Of a DNA stretch of 32,196 bases, positions 1 through 6,626 are shown one piece after another. Under the pieces are notes generated by a model. That model was not told the origin of the DNA, made no database searches, and worked only from the letters and a program-made list of their open reading frames with translations. The position numbers were made by a program, and so were the translations under genes. Position 1 is the stretch's first letter, and each line of letters starts with the position of its first letter. The DNA is from an uncultured Lewinella sp. (GTDB lineage Bacteria; Bacteroidota; Bacteroidia; Chitinophagales; Saprospiraceae): assembly GCA_913057785.1 (NCBI GenBank), contig CAJXPD010000107.1:1-32196 (forward strand). Direction: 5' to 3'.

Positions 1-612
1 CATCAATACCAGAAAGCTTATCAACTGTTTCATAAGGTTAATGATCATAAGCGCTTCGCCTTCTTGCCGGAGAATGTGAAAGAGATGTGGAAGATTTTTG
101 AAGCCTATATTCATTATCTAGTAATCATCCAGAAAGTCAAGCTAAGTAAGAAAGATAAACATTTTACCAAGTTCCGTCTGGGGCGGTTTTTGAATGGAAC
201 GCCTATCTATTCAAAGGATAAGCGCGGGATGAACATCCCAATCCTGGTAGTGCAAATTCTGTTCATGATCCTTCAACGAAACTACAACTCGGCGATCGAT
301 CGTATCGAAGCTATTGAAAAGTATTGTTCTCGATATTTGACCAAGGACGATACCTTCAGAAGTAACTGTTTTATCAAAATGCTACTGCAGATTCCTGCTT
401 GTAGCTTTCATAAAGCAGCTGTAGAACGAAAGACGGCGAAGTTTCTAAACCGATTAAAGGGAATGCCTTTAGATGTGGCAAAACAGTCGCATGAAATTGA
501 GATTATTCCCTACGAAGAATTGTGGGAATTAGTGATTGATTCACTAGAGAATAAATTTTATCGTAAGCAACCGCAAAGAGCGGGGTCAACAGCTGGTAAG
601 GTGCATGCTTAA
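1..612 (+). CDS. TPR-like alpha-helical protein, 5' end outside window
   Basis: The frame is open from the first base, so the gene starts left of the window; about 203 residues are visible. I do not recognise a named family. The protein looks wholly helical and soluble, with no signal peptide or membrane segment. Two stretches have a TPR-like pattern of aromatic and alanine positions: one begins YQKAYQLFHKV and continues to EAYIHYL, the other runs from NYNSAIDRIEAIEKY to FIKMLLQIP. This suggests a superhelical binding surface rather than an enzyme. The tail after about residue 190 is basic and probably disordered. The next genes, 376 bases downstream on the same strand, are two micropeptide genes, so a peptide-binding or regulatory role is possible but is inference only. 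No terminator is obvious directly after the stop codon. Confidence 0.75.
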   Translation, partial: HQYQKAYQLFHKVNDHKRFAFLPENVKEMWKIFEAYIHYLVIIQKVKLSKKDKHFTKFRLGRFLNGTPIYSKDKRGMNIPILVVQILFMILQRNYNSAIDRIEAIEKYCSRYLTKDDTFRSNCFIKMLLQIPACSFHKAAVERKTAKFLNRLKGMPLDVAKQSHEIEIIPYEELWELVIDSLENKFYRKQPQRAGSTAGKVHA

Positions 613-987
613 GTTTGACTTTGGTATCAAAAGCTAGTGGAATCTCTACTGTCTTGAGACACCAAATCCTAGAATGCCTCCTACGTTTTAAGTAAATATA
701 ACAGTCCAATTCTTTTCTTCCCTCTACCGTATTTAATATTTAGTTTACAAGGTCCAAAAGCTTTAAAAGAAATTCACACATATTTTATTTGTGATTTCGT
801 TTTAAGGGGCAAAAGTAGCTTCTGTAAGTAATTGAAAAACAAGTATTTAAAAAAAATAAATATGTTTTAATTGCTTGTTTACTAGTTATTTGGAAGAGGT
901 TTTTTGTCCTGGTAAGTGGCACGGTTTGTGCGTATCTTGTAGTTGTAATTAATAACCCAGTTTATAAACACAAAAACACATTTCATT
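613..987. other. AT-rich intergenic region before the micropeptide genes
   Basis: No open frame here looks coding. The middle part (about 720-900) is strongly AT-rich and contains an imperfect inverted repeat at 837-880. The promoter of the micropeptide genes should lie here. TTTG at 925-928 followed by an AT-rich stretch at 946-953, or TATCTTGT at 933-940, resemble Bacteroidota -33 and -7 boxes only weakly, so I do not call one. Confidence 0.5.
837..880. repeat. Imperfect inverted repeat
   Basis: The arms are 837-852 (AAACAAGTATTTAAAA) and 865-880 (TTTTAATTGCTTGTTT). They pair at 14 of 16 positions around a 12-base AT-rich loop. It could be a regulator-binding site or an AT-rich hairpin ahead of the micropeptide genes. 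There is no T-run after it that would make it a convincing terminator. AT-rich sequence makes chance pairing more likely. Confidence 0.4.
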
Positions 988-1080
988 ATGAAACAGATTT
1001 ACGGATTCCACTCTGTAGTTCAGGAAGAAAGATTTGCTAACAAAGTGATCGTAGTAGACATCATCGCCCCAAGCGCATAA
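988..1080 (+). CDS. Micropeptide 1 (30 aa) ending in VIVVDIIAPSA
   Basis: An ATG at 988 opens a 30-codon frame ending in TAA at 1078-1080. The N-terminal part is polar (MKQIYGFHS, then QEERFANK) and the last 11 residues are hydrophobic with one Asp: VIVVDIIAPSA. The gene at 1238 ends with the same nine-residue block. In that block 5 of 9 codons differ between the two genes and every difference is a synonymous third position (ATC/ATT, GTA/GTG, GAC/GAT, ATC/ATT, CCA/CCC). That pattern is expected from selection on the protein. There is no signal peptide, no Cys and no double-glycine leader. The product could be a signalling peptide, a precursor of a modified peptide, or a regulatory leader peptide. 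I know of no named family. No terminator follows it, so it may be co-transcribed with micropeptide 2. Confidence 0.65.
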   Translation: MKQIYGFHSVVQEERFANKVIVVDIIAPSA

Positions 1081-1237
1081 CTCTACTTGTAATTCCACGA
1101 ACATCGATCACTGCAGTCTAATCTGCCTGAATTCTATCCCAAGTATCCCACCGATTTGAGTCTAGTAAAACCCATTTAACTACCCCTAGGGTACACGTAT
1201 CCATTATTAACTAACTCAACTCAAACTCTACTTTATT

Positions 1238-1363
1238 ATGAAGACGACCACAGAAAGAAAAAAAGGAACGACTGTAAATTTAACGCACGTAACGTTGTCA
1301 AAATTGGAACAGAAAGAAGTAAAAGGACGTGTGATTGTGGTAGATATCATTGCCCCCCTCTAG
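1238..1363 (+). CDS. Micropeptide 2 (41 aa) ending in VIVVDIIAPL
   Basis: An ATG at 1238 opens a 41-codon frame ending in TAG at 1361-1363. The first 30 residues are polar and basic (MKTTTERKKG, then LSKLEQKEVKG), and the tail is RVIVVDIIAPL. The block VIVVDIIAP is identical to that of the gene at 988, with a basic residue (K or R) just before it in both. The rest of the two peptides hardly aligns, which marks the tail as the functional part. Both start codons are preceded by an AT-rich TTATT/TTCATT stretch rather than a Shine-Dalgarno sequence. The last codons (Ile-Ala-Pro) form the left arm of an intrinsic terminator and the stop codon sits in its loop, so transcription probably ends within about 15-20 bases of the stop. 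Function unknown. Confidence 0.65.
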   Translation: MKTTTERKKGTTVNLTHVTLSKLEQKEVKGRVIVVDIIAPL

Positions 1364-1378
1364 TGGGGGGCAATTTTT
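1349..1378 (+). terminator. Intrinsic terminator overlapping the end of micropeptide 2
   Basis: ATTGCCCCCC (1349-1358) pairs perfectly with GGGGGGCAAT (1365-1374) around the loop TCTAGT and runs into TTTTT (1374-1378). The left arm is coding sequence and the TAG stop is inside the loop. A ribosome finishing the peptide would cover the left arm, so translation could in principle prevent the hairpin from forming. Confidence 0.85.
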
Positions 1379-1444
1379 GCCTCTTTTGACCTACTTTTTA
1401 AGACTTAGTTTTCCACTTTAAAAGGTTTAAATCTTCCCCTTCAG

Positions 1445-1477
1445 CCCGTACCTCCCCCCAGGTACGGGTATTTTTTT
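1445..1477 (+). terminator. Second intrinsic terminator, 70 bases further on
   Basis: CCCGTACCT (1445-1453) and AGGTACGGG (1460-1468) form a perfect 9-bp stem with the loop CCCCCC, followed by TA and seven T (1471-1477). No gene lies between it and the first terminator, so it looks like a back-up that catches read-through. Confidence 0.8.
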
Positions 1478-1531
1478 GTCCTAAAGTGATCTGAATAGGA
1501 AGTTTTTGGGCAAAAGGACAGCCCACAGTAA

Positions 1532-1789
1532 TCTTCATTTGGGATAGAAAAAAAGTATAGCGCAGGTCAGAACGGTTTTGATGGTCAGAATGAGTCATTC
1601 ACAATCAGCATAGGAAAAGAAACGAAAGCCCGATACAAGCCCCGTAACATTTTTGAACGAACCTATGTACTAAAACACATTTGCAGCCTGCCAAACTTAC
1701 GCCAGCAGACAGCCTCAAAGGATAATTTAGATATACTCCAGCACAACAAAGGCATTGATGAAATTTTAGAAAGAAACCTTGTAGGCTAG
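1532..1789 (+). pseudogene. 85-codon open frame without a start codon, possible gene remnant
   Basis: After an in-frame TAA at 1529-1531 the frame stays open for 85 codons to TAG at 1787-1789, but holds no ATG, GTG or TTG. The translation looks protein-like in composition, with stretches such as GKETKARYKPRNIFER and NKGIDEILERNLVG. The most economical reading is the decayed 3' end of a gene that has lost its start. I do not recognise the family. It could also be a chance open frame. Confidence 0.3.
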
Positions 1790-2310
1790 GAAAAGAGTAG
1801 AATGGTGCTAATCTCTAGTTAAGTTAGGTGCAGCTTAAAGAGCTGCTCTGCTCTTTTTCAGCGAGGATATTTCTACTGTATGAGCCAGCCTAATAAGAAG
1901 TAGGGACTCTAATGGAACAACCCAAAGAATTAATGGCTATAGTCAGGCTACCTTAACACCTTTAAATAGGTGAGACGATGGCATGCTGAGAACTAGAGTT
2001 TCCACTGTTTTAGCATAGAGTGAGTTGGCTTAATCAGCAAGACATTACTTATAAAGATGTTGCCACCTAAAATTAATAGGAGCTTCTGCGTGGATATCTG
2101 AAAGGATGCAAATAAAAGGAAGGAAAAATTGATAAAAAAAGAAGAGAAAAAGGGACGATTCCCTACGGCTTGTTTCCTTGTTTTGGCTTATTTTATGAGT
2201 GTTAAGATGTTGATTATTAGTGGATTGAGTTATTTAAAGGTAGGATTTTGTTTGAAAAAAGGGGTATTTTAAAAATGTTTTATGTCCTTTTCTGAAAGGG
2301 TTTTCGAGCC
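1790..2310. other. Gene-free stretch
   Basis: Apart from the hairpin at 1837-1858 I see no coding frame here. There is a purine-rich tract at about 2108-2157 and small hairpins such as AGGGA/TCCCT near 2153-2166. The stop-rich frames and lack of codon bias suggest decayed sequence between the micropeptide locus and the RNA unit at 2311. Confidence 0.4.
1837..1858 (+). terminator. Weak terminator-like hairpin after the remnant
   Basis: AAAGAGC (1837-1843) can pair with GCTCTTT (1850-1856) around TGCTCT, with T residues continuing to 1858. An overlapping alternative stem is GCAGCT (1830-1835) with AGCTGC (1841-1846). It sits 48 bases after the stop of the 1532-1789 frame, which mildly supports that frame having once been a gene. 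Confidence 0.35.
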
Positions 2311-2318
2311 TATATTTG
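2311..2318 (+). promoter_or_regulatory. Bacteroidota -7 box TATATTTG
   Basis: TATATTTG matches the Bacteroidota -7 consensus TAnnTTTG at every fixed position. Transcription would start near 2324. The -33 region is only T-rich (CCTTTT at about 2286-2291), not a clear TTTG. A strong terminator about 200 bases downstream completes a short transcription unit. Confidence 0.5.
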
Positions 2319-2323
2319 TGTCA

Positions 2324-2559
2324 TGATAGATAGGAAACAAACAAATAACATTCTATCAAATACATACCGAACTCCCACCGATTTAAGTAACAAAAGAGAG
2401 CTACTACACACCAAGGCAAATTCTTGCCGTAAAGATAACGATCTGATTTGGATTTTACTAAGTCGGATTGGGAGTTATCCCTATGAAAAAGAAATGAGAC
2501 CATGTTTTGAATAAGGCAGACTACCAGGGGGGAAAGCCCCCTTGGTAGATCGGTTTTTT
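2324..2559 (+). ncRNA. Candidate structured RNA of about 235 nt, rod-shaped fold
   Basis: The stretch between the -7 box and the terminator can be folded by hand into one nested rod over 2363-2485. The pairs are CATA 2363-2366 with TATG 2482-2485; AACTCCCA 2370-2377 with TGGGAGTT 2469-2476; CCGA 2378-2381 with TCGG 2463-2466; TTTA 2382-2385 with 2459-2462; GTAA 2387-2390 with TTAC 2455-2458; CAAA 2391-2394 with TTTG 2447-2450; AGA 2397-2399 with TCT 2442-2444; and an apical hairpin GGCAA 2415-2419 with TTGCC 2424-2428. A large internal bubble lies below the apical hairpin. A long rod with a central bubble recalls 6S RNA, but I do not recognise a family sequence. A 63-codon frame at 2323-2514 overlaps it; its ATG would be at the transcription start, so I favour RNA. 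Confidence 0.45.
2521..2559 (+). terminator. Intrinsic terminator of the candidate RNA
   Basis: CTACCAGGGGGG (2521-2532) pairs with CCCCCTTGGTAG (2537-2548) around AAAG: 12 pairs, one of them G-U. Six T follow at 2554-2559 after a 5-base spacer, slightly further from the stem than usual. Confidence 0.75.
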
Positions 2560-2656
2560 ATGGTCGACCAAAGAAATTTTTTCCTGATTACAATTTTGAT
2601 AGCTTATCGAGGGTTGAGAAATCAAGCTTTTAACTATATCCCCAGTCGTCGAAGGA

Positions 2657-2682
2657 TAAAAAGAGCCTGATGAATCGGCTCT
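2657..2682 (-). terminator. Terminator for the minus-strand small membrane protein
   Basis: On the minus strand AGAGCC (2682-2677) pairs with GGCTCT (2667-2662) around a 9-base loop and continues into a T-run (2661-2657). It lies 33 bases after the stop of the gene at 2715-2939. Confidence 0.55.
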
Positions 2683-2692
2683 AAAGCTCAAG

Positions 2693-2716
2693 GGCTGACT
2701 CGCGTCAGCCTTTTTT
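2693..2716 (+). terminator. Intrinsic terminator facing the minus-strand gene
   Basis: GGCTGAC (2693-2699) and GTCAGCC (2704-2710) form a perfect stem with loop TCGC, followed by six T (2711-2716). No plus-strand gene ends just before it, so it may stop read-through from the unit at 2311. Confidence 0.75.
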
Positions 2717-2939
2717 ATGCCTCCTCCTGACTAAGGTCGGTCTGACCAAAATAGATCATGATAAAGCCGGTGATGCTCATGACCAGTTGGAATACCAGCC
2801 CTAGTAATTTCCCTCCTGCGTCCATCCACTGTAAAAAACTTAGTTTCAGTCCAACCAGATTTAGAAACAAAGCTAACAGGCCAGTTCCCGCGATGAGGAA
2901 GCCTAGAATGGTAATTATTGTCTTTGTGCTATCGGACAT
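2715..2939 (-). CDS. Small membrane protein, 74 aa
   Basis: The protein has two predicted membrane segments, about residues 9-30 (ILGFLIAGTGLLALFLNLVG) and 44-65 (LLGLVFQLVMSITGFIMIYFG), joined by a short loop containing LSFLQWMDAGGK. The N-terminus is short (MSDSTKT) and the C-terminus is acidic (DLSQEEA). I do not recognise the family and cannot assign a function. It stands alone, ends at its own minus-strand terminator, and has two TAnnTTTG boxes upstream on its strand (3016-3009 and 3063-3056). Confidence 0.65.
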   Translation of the reverse strand: MSDSTKTIITILGFLIAGTGLLALFLNLVGLKLSFLQWMDAGGKLLGLVFQLVMSITGFIMIYFGQTDLSQEEA

Positions 2940-3008
2940 CTTTTTAGGTTCTACTTCTCGAAATAGACAAGCTGCTTCAAGCTTTTCTTGCCTTCGTCAT
3001 TGCTTCTA

Positions 3009-3016
3009 CAAAACTA
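3009..3016 (-). promoter_or_regulatory. Possible -7 box TAGTTTTG for the small membrane protein
   Basis: Read on the minus strand, TAGTTTTG fits TAnnTTTG fully and lies 70 bases before the ATG at 2939. A second full match, TACTTTTG, lies at 3063-3056. Neither has a well-spaced TTTG -33 box. Confidence 0.3.
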
Positions 3017-3188
3017 ATCTACAAGTCAATTCGTTGAATAGTAGTTGCATTCCTACAAAAGTATCTATTTTTACTTTTAGTACGGAAGGTGCCAGGTAAT
3101 AATACCGTCAAGAAACACACGATAACCTAACCATAAAAGGCAAAAAAAGTTGATAGCTGTTTTGCCTGAGAACCTTTGACAATTATCC

Positions 3189-4040
3189 ATGGTAAAGTTG
3201 ATAGAATGCCCAAGAGACGCCATGCAAGGCCTCAAAACCTTTATCCCGACCGAGACAAAAGCGGCGTACATTAATCAGTTGCTACAGGTGGGCTTCGATA
3301 CCATAGATTTCGGGAGTTTCGTTTCTCCCAAGGCTATTCCGCAGATGCGGGATACCGCAGCTGTCCTTTCTGCTTTAGATTTGTCTTCCACTGAATCCAA
3401 ACTTCTAGCCATCGTGGCAAATAGACGTGGTGCCAATGACGCCGTACAGTTTCCTGAAATAGATTATTTAGGCTTTCCCTTTTCAGTGTCTGAGACTTTC
3501 CAAATGCGGAATACCAACTCCACCATAGAGGAATCCCTAGAGAGAGTTGAGAATATTCAGGAGATTTGCCAGACGCACAAAAAGGAGTTAGTATTGTACG
3601 TGTCCATGGGGTTTGGGAATCCCTATGGCGATCCATGGAACGTTGACATCGTCAGTAAGTGGGTAGATAGACTCGTAGGCTTAGAGATCAAAATCTTTCA
3701 GCTATCCGATACTATCGGAGTGGCTAGCCCAGAAAGTATCAGCTACCTTTTTGGCCAACTATTACCTGCTTATCCTGCTTTAGAATTTGGCGCCCACTTT
3801 CATACCACTCCGCAAGCTTGGAAGGAGAAAGTGGTAGCAGCCTATGAAAATGGCTGTCGCAGATTTGATGGTGCGATTAAGGGATTTGGGGGATGCCCCA
3901 TGGCAAAGGATGATCTGACGGGCAATATGCCGATGGAAAACCTCATCAGCTTTTTCGAAGAAGAAAAAGCGTCACATGGGGTCGATGTAGCTTTGTTTGG
4001 AAAAGCCATGGAGCAGGCTCTTGATGTCTTCCCTCATTAA
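3189..4040 (+). CDS. Hydroxymethylglutaryl-CoA lyase family protein
   Basis: The 283-residue protein is a DRE-TIM metallolyase of the HMG-CoA lyase type, which cleaves HMG-CoA to acetoacetate and acetyl-CoA at the end of leucine breakdown. Residues 7-11 (CPRDA) match the metal- and substrate-binding Arg-Asp motif. AHFHTT holds the two metal-binding His; the Asp that often follows in HxHD enzymes is Thr here. FGGCPMA near residue 236 carries the catalytic loop Cys, followed by an Asn in LTGN. The length fits the family (about 290-300). It is cytosolic, with no signal peptide. No other leucine-catabolism gene is nearby. It converges on lpxB with only 20 bases between the stop codons. Confidence 0.85.
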   Translation: MVKLIECPRDAMQGLKTFIPTETKAAYINQLLQVGFDTIDFGSFVSPKAIPQMRDTAAVLSALDLSSTESKLLAIVANRRGANDAVQFPEIDYLGFPFSVSETFQMRNTNSTIEESLERVENIQEICQTHKKELVLYVSMGFGNPYGDPWNVDIVSKWVDRLVGLEIKIFQLSDTIGVASPESISYLFGQLLPAYPALEFGAHFHTTPQAWKEKVVAAYENGCRRFDGAIKGFGGCPMAKDDLTGNMPMENLISFFEEEKASHGVDVALFGKAMEQALDVFPH

Positions 4041-4060
4041 TTGGCGAGTAATCTCCCGGA

Positions 4061-5179
4061 TTAGTTTTCCTTGGCGTAATGTACCATAAGGTGGGCGGCT
4101 CGTTCAGAAGCCCCTTTTTGTCCCAACTTCAGGATTAACTCATCATAACCAGCCTTGATTTCGGTGGCTTTACCTGCTTGCAGAATATCATCCAGACCTT
4201 GTCTAAGCTGTTTTGTATTCAACTCACCTTGGATCAGTTCTTGCACCAATGGGCGATCAACGATCAGGTTGACCAACGAAATGTATTCCACGTTTATTAA
4301 GCGCCGGGCCAGCCAGTAGTTAATGGGGCCACCTTTGTAGCAAACGACTTGTGGTACCTTGAACAGGGCTGTTTCCAAAGTGGCCGTTCCTGAGGTGACC
4401 AAGGCAGCCTTGGCGTGGCTGAGCAGGTCATAAGACTGCTGGGAAATAAAGCTGAGGTTCTTTGCCGAAATTTGCGCTAAGAAAGGCTGATAGAAGGCTG
4501 TTGCTTGCGATGGTGCACCCGCAATAACAAAATGATAATCCGGATAGTGAGGCACCACTTGCAACATCTCAGATAACATCCGGGTGATCTCCTGCTTTCT
4601 ACTTCCTGGGAATAGTCCAATTATCGGTTTGTCAGGAAGCCTGTTTTTAGTATGAAAGTCATCGCTGGCCTGATAGTTTTCAGTCACATCCAGCAAGGGA
4701 TGGCCGACGAAGTCCACAGGGTATTCATATTTCTGGTAAAACTCAGGCTCGAATGGCAAAATCACGAACATCCTGTCTACACTGGCCTTAATGCCTTGGA
4801 CACGACTGCTGTGCCAAGCCCAGATTTGAGGACTGATATAATAGAAGACCTTAATCCCTACTTTTTTTGCCCACTTGGCGATCCTCAAGTTAAAGCCAGG
4901 GTAGTCGACGAGAATCAAGGCATCGGGCTCGAAAGCTGCTACATCCTCTTTACAAAAACGGATATTCCTGAGAATCGTGCGAATGTTTTTGGCCACCTCC
5001 AGAAATCCCATAAAGGCTAAATCGCGATAATGTTTGACTGGCTTACCGCCTACTGCTGCCATTAAGTCACCGCCCCAAAAACGAAAGTCGGCTTCTGGAT
5101 CCTTCTCCGATATTTGTTTCATTAAATTGGAGGCATGCAAATCGCCGGAGGCTTCTCCAGCAATAATGTAATATTTCAT
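4061..5179 (-). CDS. lpxB: Lipid-A-disaccharide synthase
   Basis: LpxB joins UDP-diacylglucosamine and lipid X (2,3-diacylglucosamine 1-phosphate) to make the lipid A disaccharide, at the inner face of the inner membrane. The N-terminus MKYYIIAGEASGDLHASNLM is the hallmark GEASGD nucleotide-sugar motif. Further family signatures are ILVDYPGFNLRIAKWAK, YYISPQIWAW, LFPGSRKQEI and TSGTATLETALF. The 372 residues agree with the usual 370-390. It follows the small membrane gene at 5193 with a 13-base gap, so surE, the small gene and lpxB probably form one minus-strand operon, an arrangement common in Bacteroidota. Gene presence implies an outer membrane with lipid A. Confidence 0.96.
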   Translation of the reverse strand: MKYYIIAGEASGDLHASNLMKQISEKDPEADFRFWGGDLMAAVGGKPVKHYRDLAFMGFLEVAKNIRTILRNIRFCKEDVAAFEPDALILVDYPGFNLRIAKWAKKVGIKVFYYISPQIWAWHSSRVQGIKASVDRMFVILPFEPEFYQKYEYPVDFVGHPLLDVTENYQASDDFHTKNRLPDKPIIGLFPGSRKQEITRMLSEMLQVVPHYPDYHFVIAGAPSQATAFYQPFLAQISAKNLSFISQQSYDLLSHAKAALVTSGTATLETALFKVPQVVCYKGGPINYWLARRLINVEYISLVNLIVDRPLVQELIQGELNTKQLRQGLDDILQAGKATEIKAGYDELILKLGQKGASERAAHLMVHYAKEN

Positions 5180-5192
5180 CTACAAGGTGATA

Positions 5193-5495
5193 TTAGAAAA
5201 ACTCAGGGCCGTACAAAAACAACCAGATCCCTACCAAAGCAAAAGTGGCTAAAACTAGTCCCCGAATACTTTGTGTCATTCTTCTCTTTTGAAATCTGTT
5301 GAGTAGAAAGATATTCAGACAGATGGCCAAAATAGCTACTGTCCTTTGTCTGAAACTGATGGAAAAACCACTGGAGCTACCCATATTCATCCCTTCCAAC
5401 TGCTCAAAGATCATAAGAAGTATGGCATAGCCCACAAAGGGCAGAAGGAGGCCAACCACCAGGCCTACCCAGATTTCATTTCGATCAAAAATCAT
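5193..5495 (-). CDS. Small membrane protein between surE and lpxB
   Basis: The 100-residue protein has three hydrophobic segments: about residues 8-28 (WVGLVVGLLLPFVGYAILLM), 51-65 (TVAILAICLNIFLLN) and 78-97 (LVLATFALVGIWLFLYG). The loop after the first is rich in Gly, Ser and Met (EGMNMGSSSGF), and RFQKRRM forms a basic patch. A small uncharacterised membrane protein at this place is usual in Bacteroidota genomes, which suggests an envelope role, but no function is known to me. It lies 13 bases before lpxB and 63 bases after surE. Confidence 0.75.
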   Translation of the reverse strand: MIFDRNEIWVGLVVGLLLPFVGYAILLMIFEQLEGMNMGSSSGFSISFRQRTVAILAICLNIFLLNRFQKRRMTQSIRGLVLATFALVGIWLFLYGPEFF

Positions 5496-5558
5496 TTTCT
5501 TCTATTTATAATACCCGATCAATCTAGTCATCTGCGAAAGTCTTACCAGCAAGGATCA

Positions 5559-6344
5559 TCAATCCGCCGCTTGTTCCAGCGCTTCTATGGCAGCTAGGCT
5601 TTTGATGGCATCGTAATTAGTCAGGTCGTGCATCGATGGCACCACCGAAATATAACCATTTTCCAAAGCCCAAACATCTGTGTCATTCGAAGTGTCTTCA
5701 TTGACAAAACGGCCTGTCAACCAATAATATTTTTGCCCTCTTGGATCACTAGATTCCATAAACTCTTCTACCCAACGAGCATTTGCTTGCCGGCATACCC
5801 GCATGCCCTTGATCTCAGAACGGCTTAGCTTTGGAATATTGACGTTCAATAAATTACCACCCTTAAGACCTTGCTCTAATGCAAAACGCATCAAGGATTC
5901 GATAAAGGGTTTGCTGGATTCAAAATCAGCATCATATTCAAAATCTAGCAAAGAGAAGCCAATGGATGGAATGCCTTCAATACTGGCTTCCATGGCCGCA
6001 GACATAGTTCCTGAGTAGATAATATTTATAGCCGCATTGGAACCATGATTGATGCCCGAAACACAGAGGTCTACTTCTCTATCTTTCAACACCACATTTT
6101 TCGCCAGCTTTACACAGTCTACTGGAGTGCCTGAGCATTCAAAGGCTTGCACGCCTTCGTGAACATTGCTAGGATGTAAGCGAATAGGGTTGGAGATGGT
6201 AATGGCATGTCCCATGCCAGATTGTGGAGAGTCGGGAGCGACAACTACTACTTCTCCGATGCGCTTGGCAACATCGATTAGAGCAGTAATGCCCGGTGCT
6301 GTGATGCCATCATCATTGGTGACAAGGATGAGCGGTTTCTTCAT
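5559..6344 (-). CDS. surE: 5'/3'-nucleotidase SurE
   Basis: SurE is a metal-dependent cytosolic phosphatase acting on nucleoside monophosphates, linked to stationary-phase survival. The signature is complete: VTNDDGITAPG at residues 8-18 with the metal-binding Asp pair (D11, D12), PQSGMGHAIT with the metal-binding Ser (S42), GTPVDCVKL, and SGINHGSNAA with Asn 100. The 261 residues are typical. It is the first gene of a probable operon with the small membrane protein and lpxB. A hairpin at 6359-6382 lies in its leader, 15 bases before the ATG. Confidence 0.96.
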   Translation of the reverse strand: MKKPLILVTNDDGITAPGITALIDVAKRIGEVVVVAPDSPQSGMGHAITISNPIRLHPSNVHEGVQAFECSGTPVDCVKLAKNVVLKDREVDLCVSGINHGSNAAINIIYSGTMSAAMEASIEGIPSIGFSLLDFEYDADFESSKPFIESLMRFALEQGLKGGNLLNVNIPKLSRSEIKGMRVCRQANARWVEEFMESSDPRGQKYYWLTGRFVNEDTSNDTDVWALENGYISVVPSMHDLTNYDAIKSLAAIEALEQAAD

Positions 6345-6358
6345 GAAATGGTGTTTTT

Positions 6359-6382
6359 AGCCCAAAAACGTTTCTTTGGGCT
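6359..6382 (-). other. Hairpin in the surE leader
   Basis: AGCCCAAA (6359-6366) pairs with TTTGGGCT (6375-6382) around AACGTTTC, itself containing the palindrome AAACGTTT. It lies directly upstream of the surE ATG. It may affect translation, or be an operator. No T-run follows on either strand. Confidence 0.35.
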
Positions 6383-6563
6383 TATATGACATATATTTTA
6401 CGCAAAGGAAGCAACTCTAGGGCAGAGAAAATAGTTTCCTCAAGGATATTTATTTGTATTTTTCTGCCGTCTAGAGGAGGAGCTGATAGCAAACAGAGGA
6501 AGCTAGTTTAGTTCATTCCGTCACACTTTGCTCCTCTATAAGAGAAACCTTTCAGAAAGAACG

Positions 6564-6590
6564 TTGTTTAAGCTGGGTGTAGTAATTTTT
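6564..6590 (+). promoter_or_regulatory. Possible hemH promoter
   Basis: TTG at 6564-6566 and TAATTTTT at 6583-6590 (one mismatch to TAnnTTTG) are 16 bases apart, close to the spacing of Bacteroidota -33/-7 promoters, and lie 37 bases before the preferred hemH ATG. Confidence 0.35.
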
Positions 6591-6626
6591 ATGCTGACTC
6601 TGGCAAATTGAAAATTGAAGTGGCAC

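Noticed and set aside
1398..1598. 66-codon minus-strand frame
   Set aside because: It runs through the 1445-1477 terminator and has no protein-like pattern.
1790..2310. Insertion-sequence remnant
   Set aside because: I found no terminal inverted repeats, target duplication or transposase-like frame.
1146..2388. TCCCACCGATTTrAGT occurs at 1146-1161 and 2373-2388
   Set aside because: A 15-of-16 match is expected by chance several times in a 32-kb window, and the surroundings do not align.
2323..2514. 63-codon frame ending in RPCFE as a third peptide gene
   Set aside because: Its ATG would lie at the transcription start, the opposite strand is open as well, and the stretch folds into a rod. 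RNA explains it better, though a leaderless peptide is not excluded.
3189..4040. HFHTT instead of HxHD in the HMG-CoA-lyase-like protein as an inactivating change
   Set aside because: The metal His pair, the Arg-Asp motif and the loop Cys are intact, and I recall the same variant in Bacteroidota members of the family.
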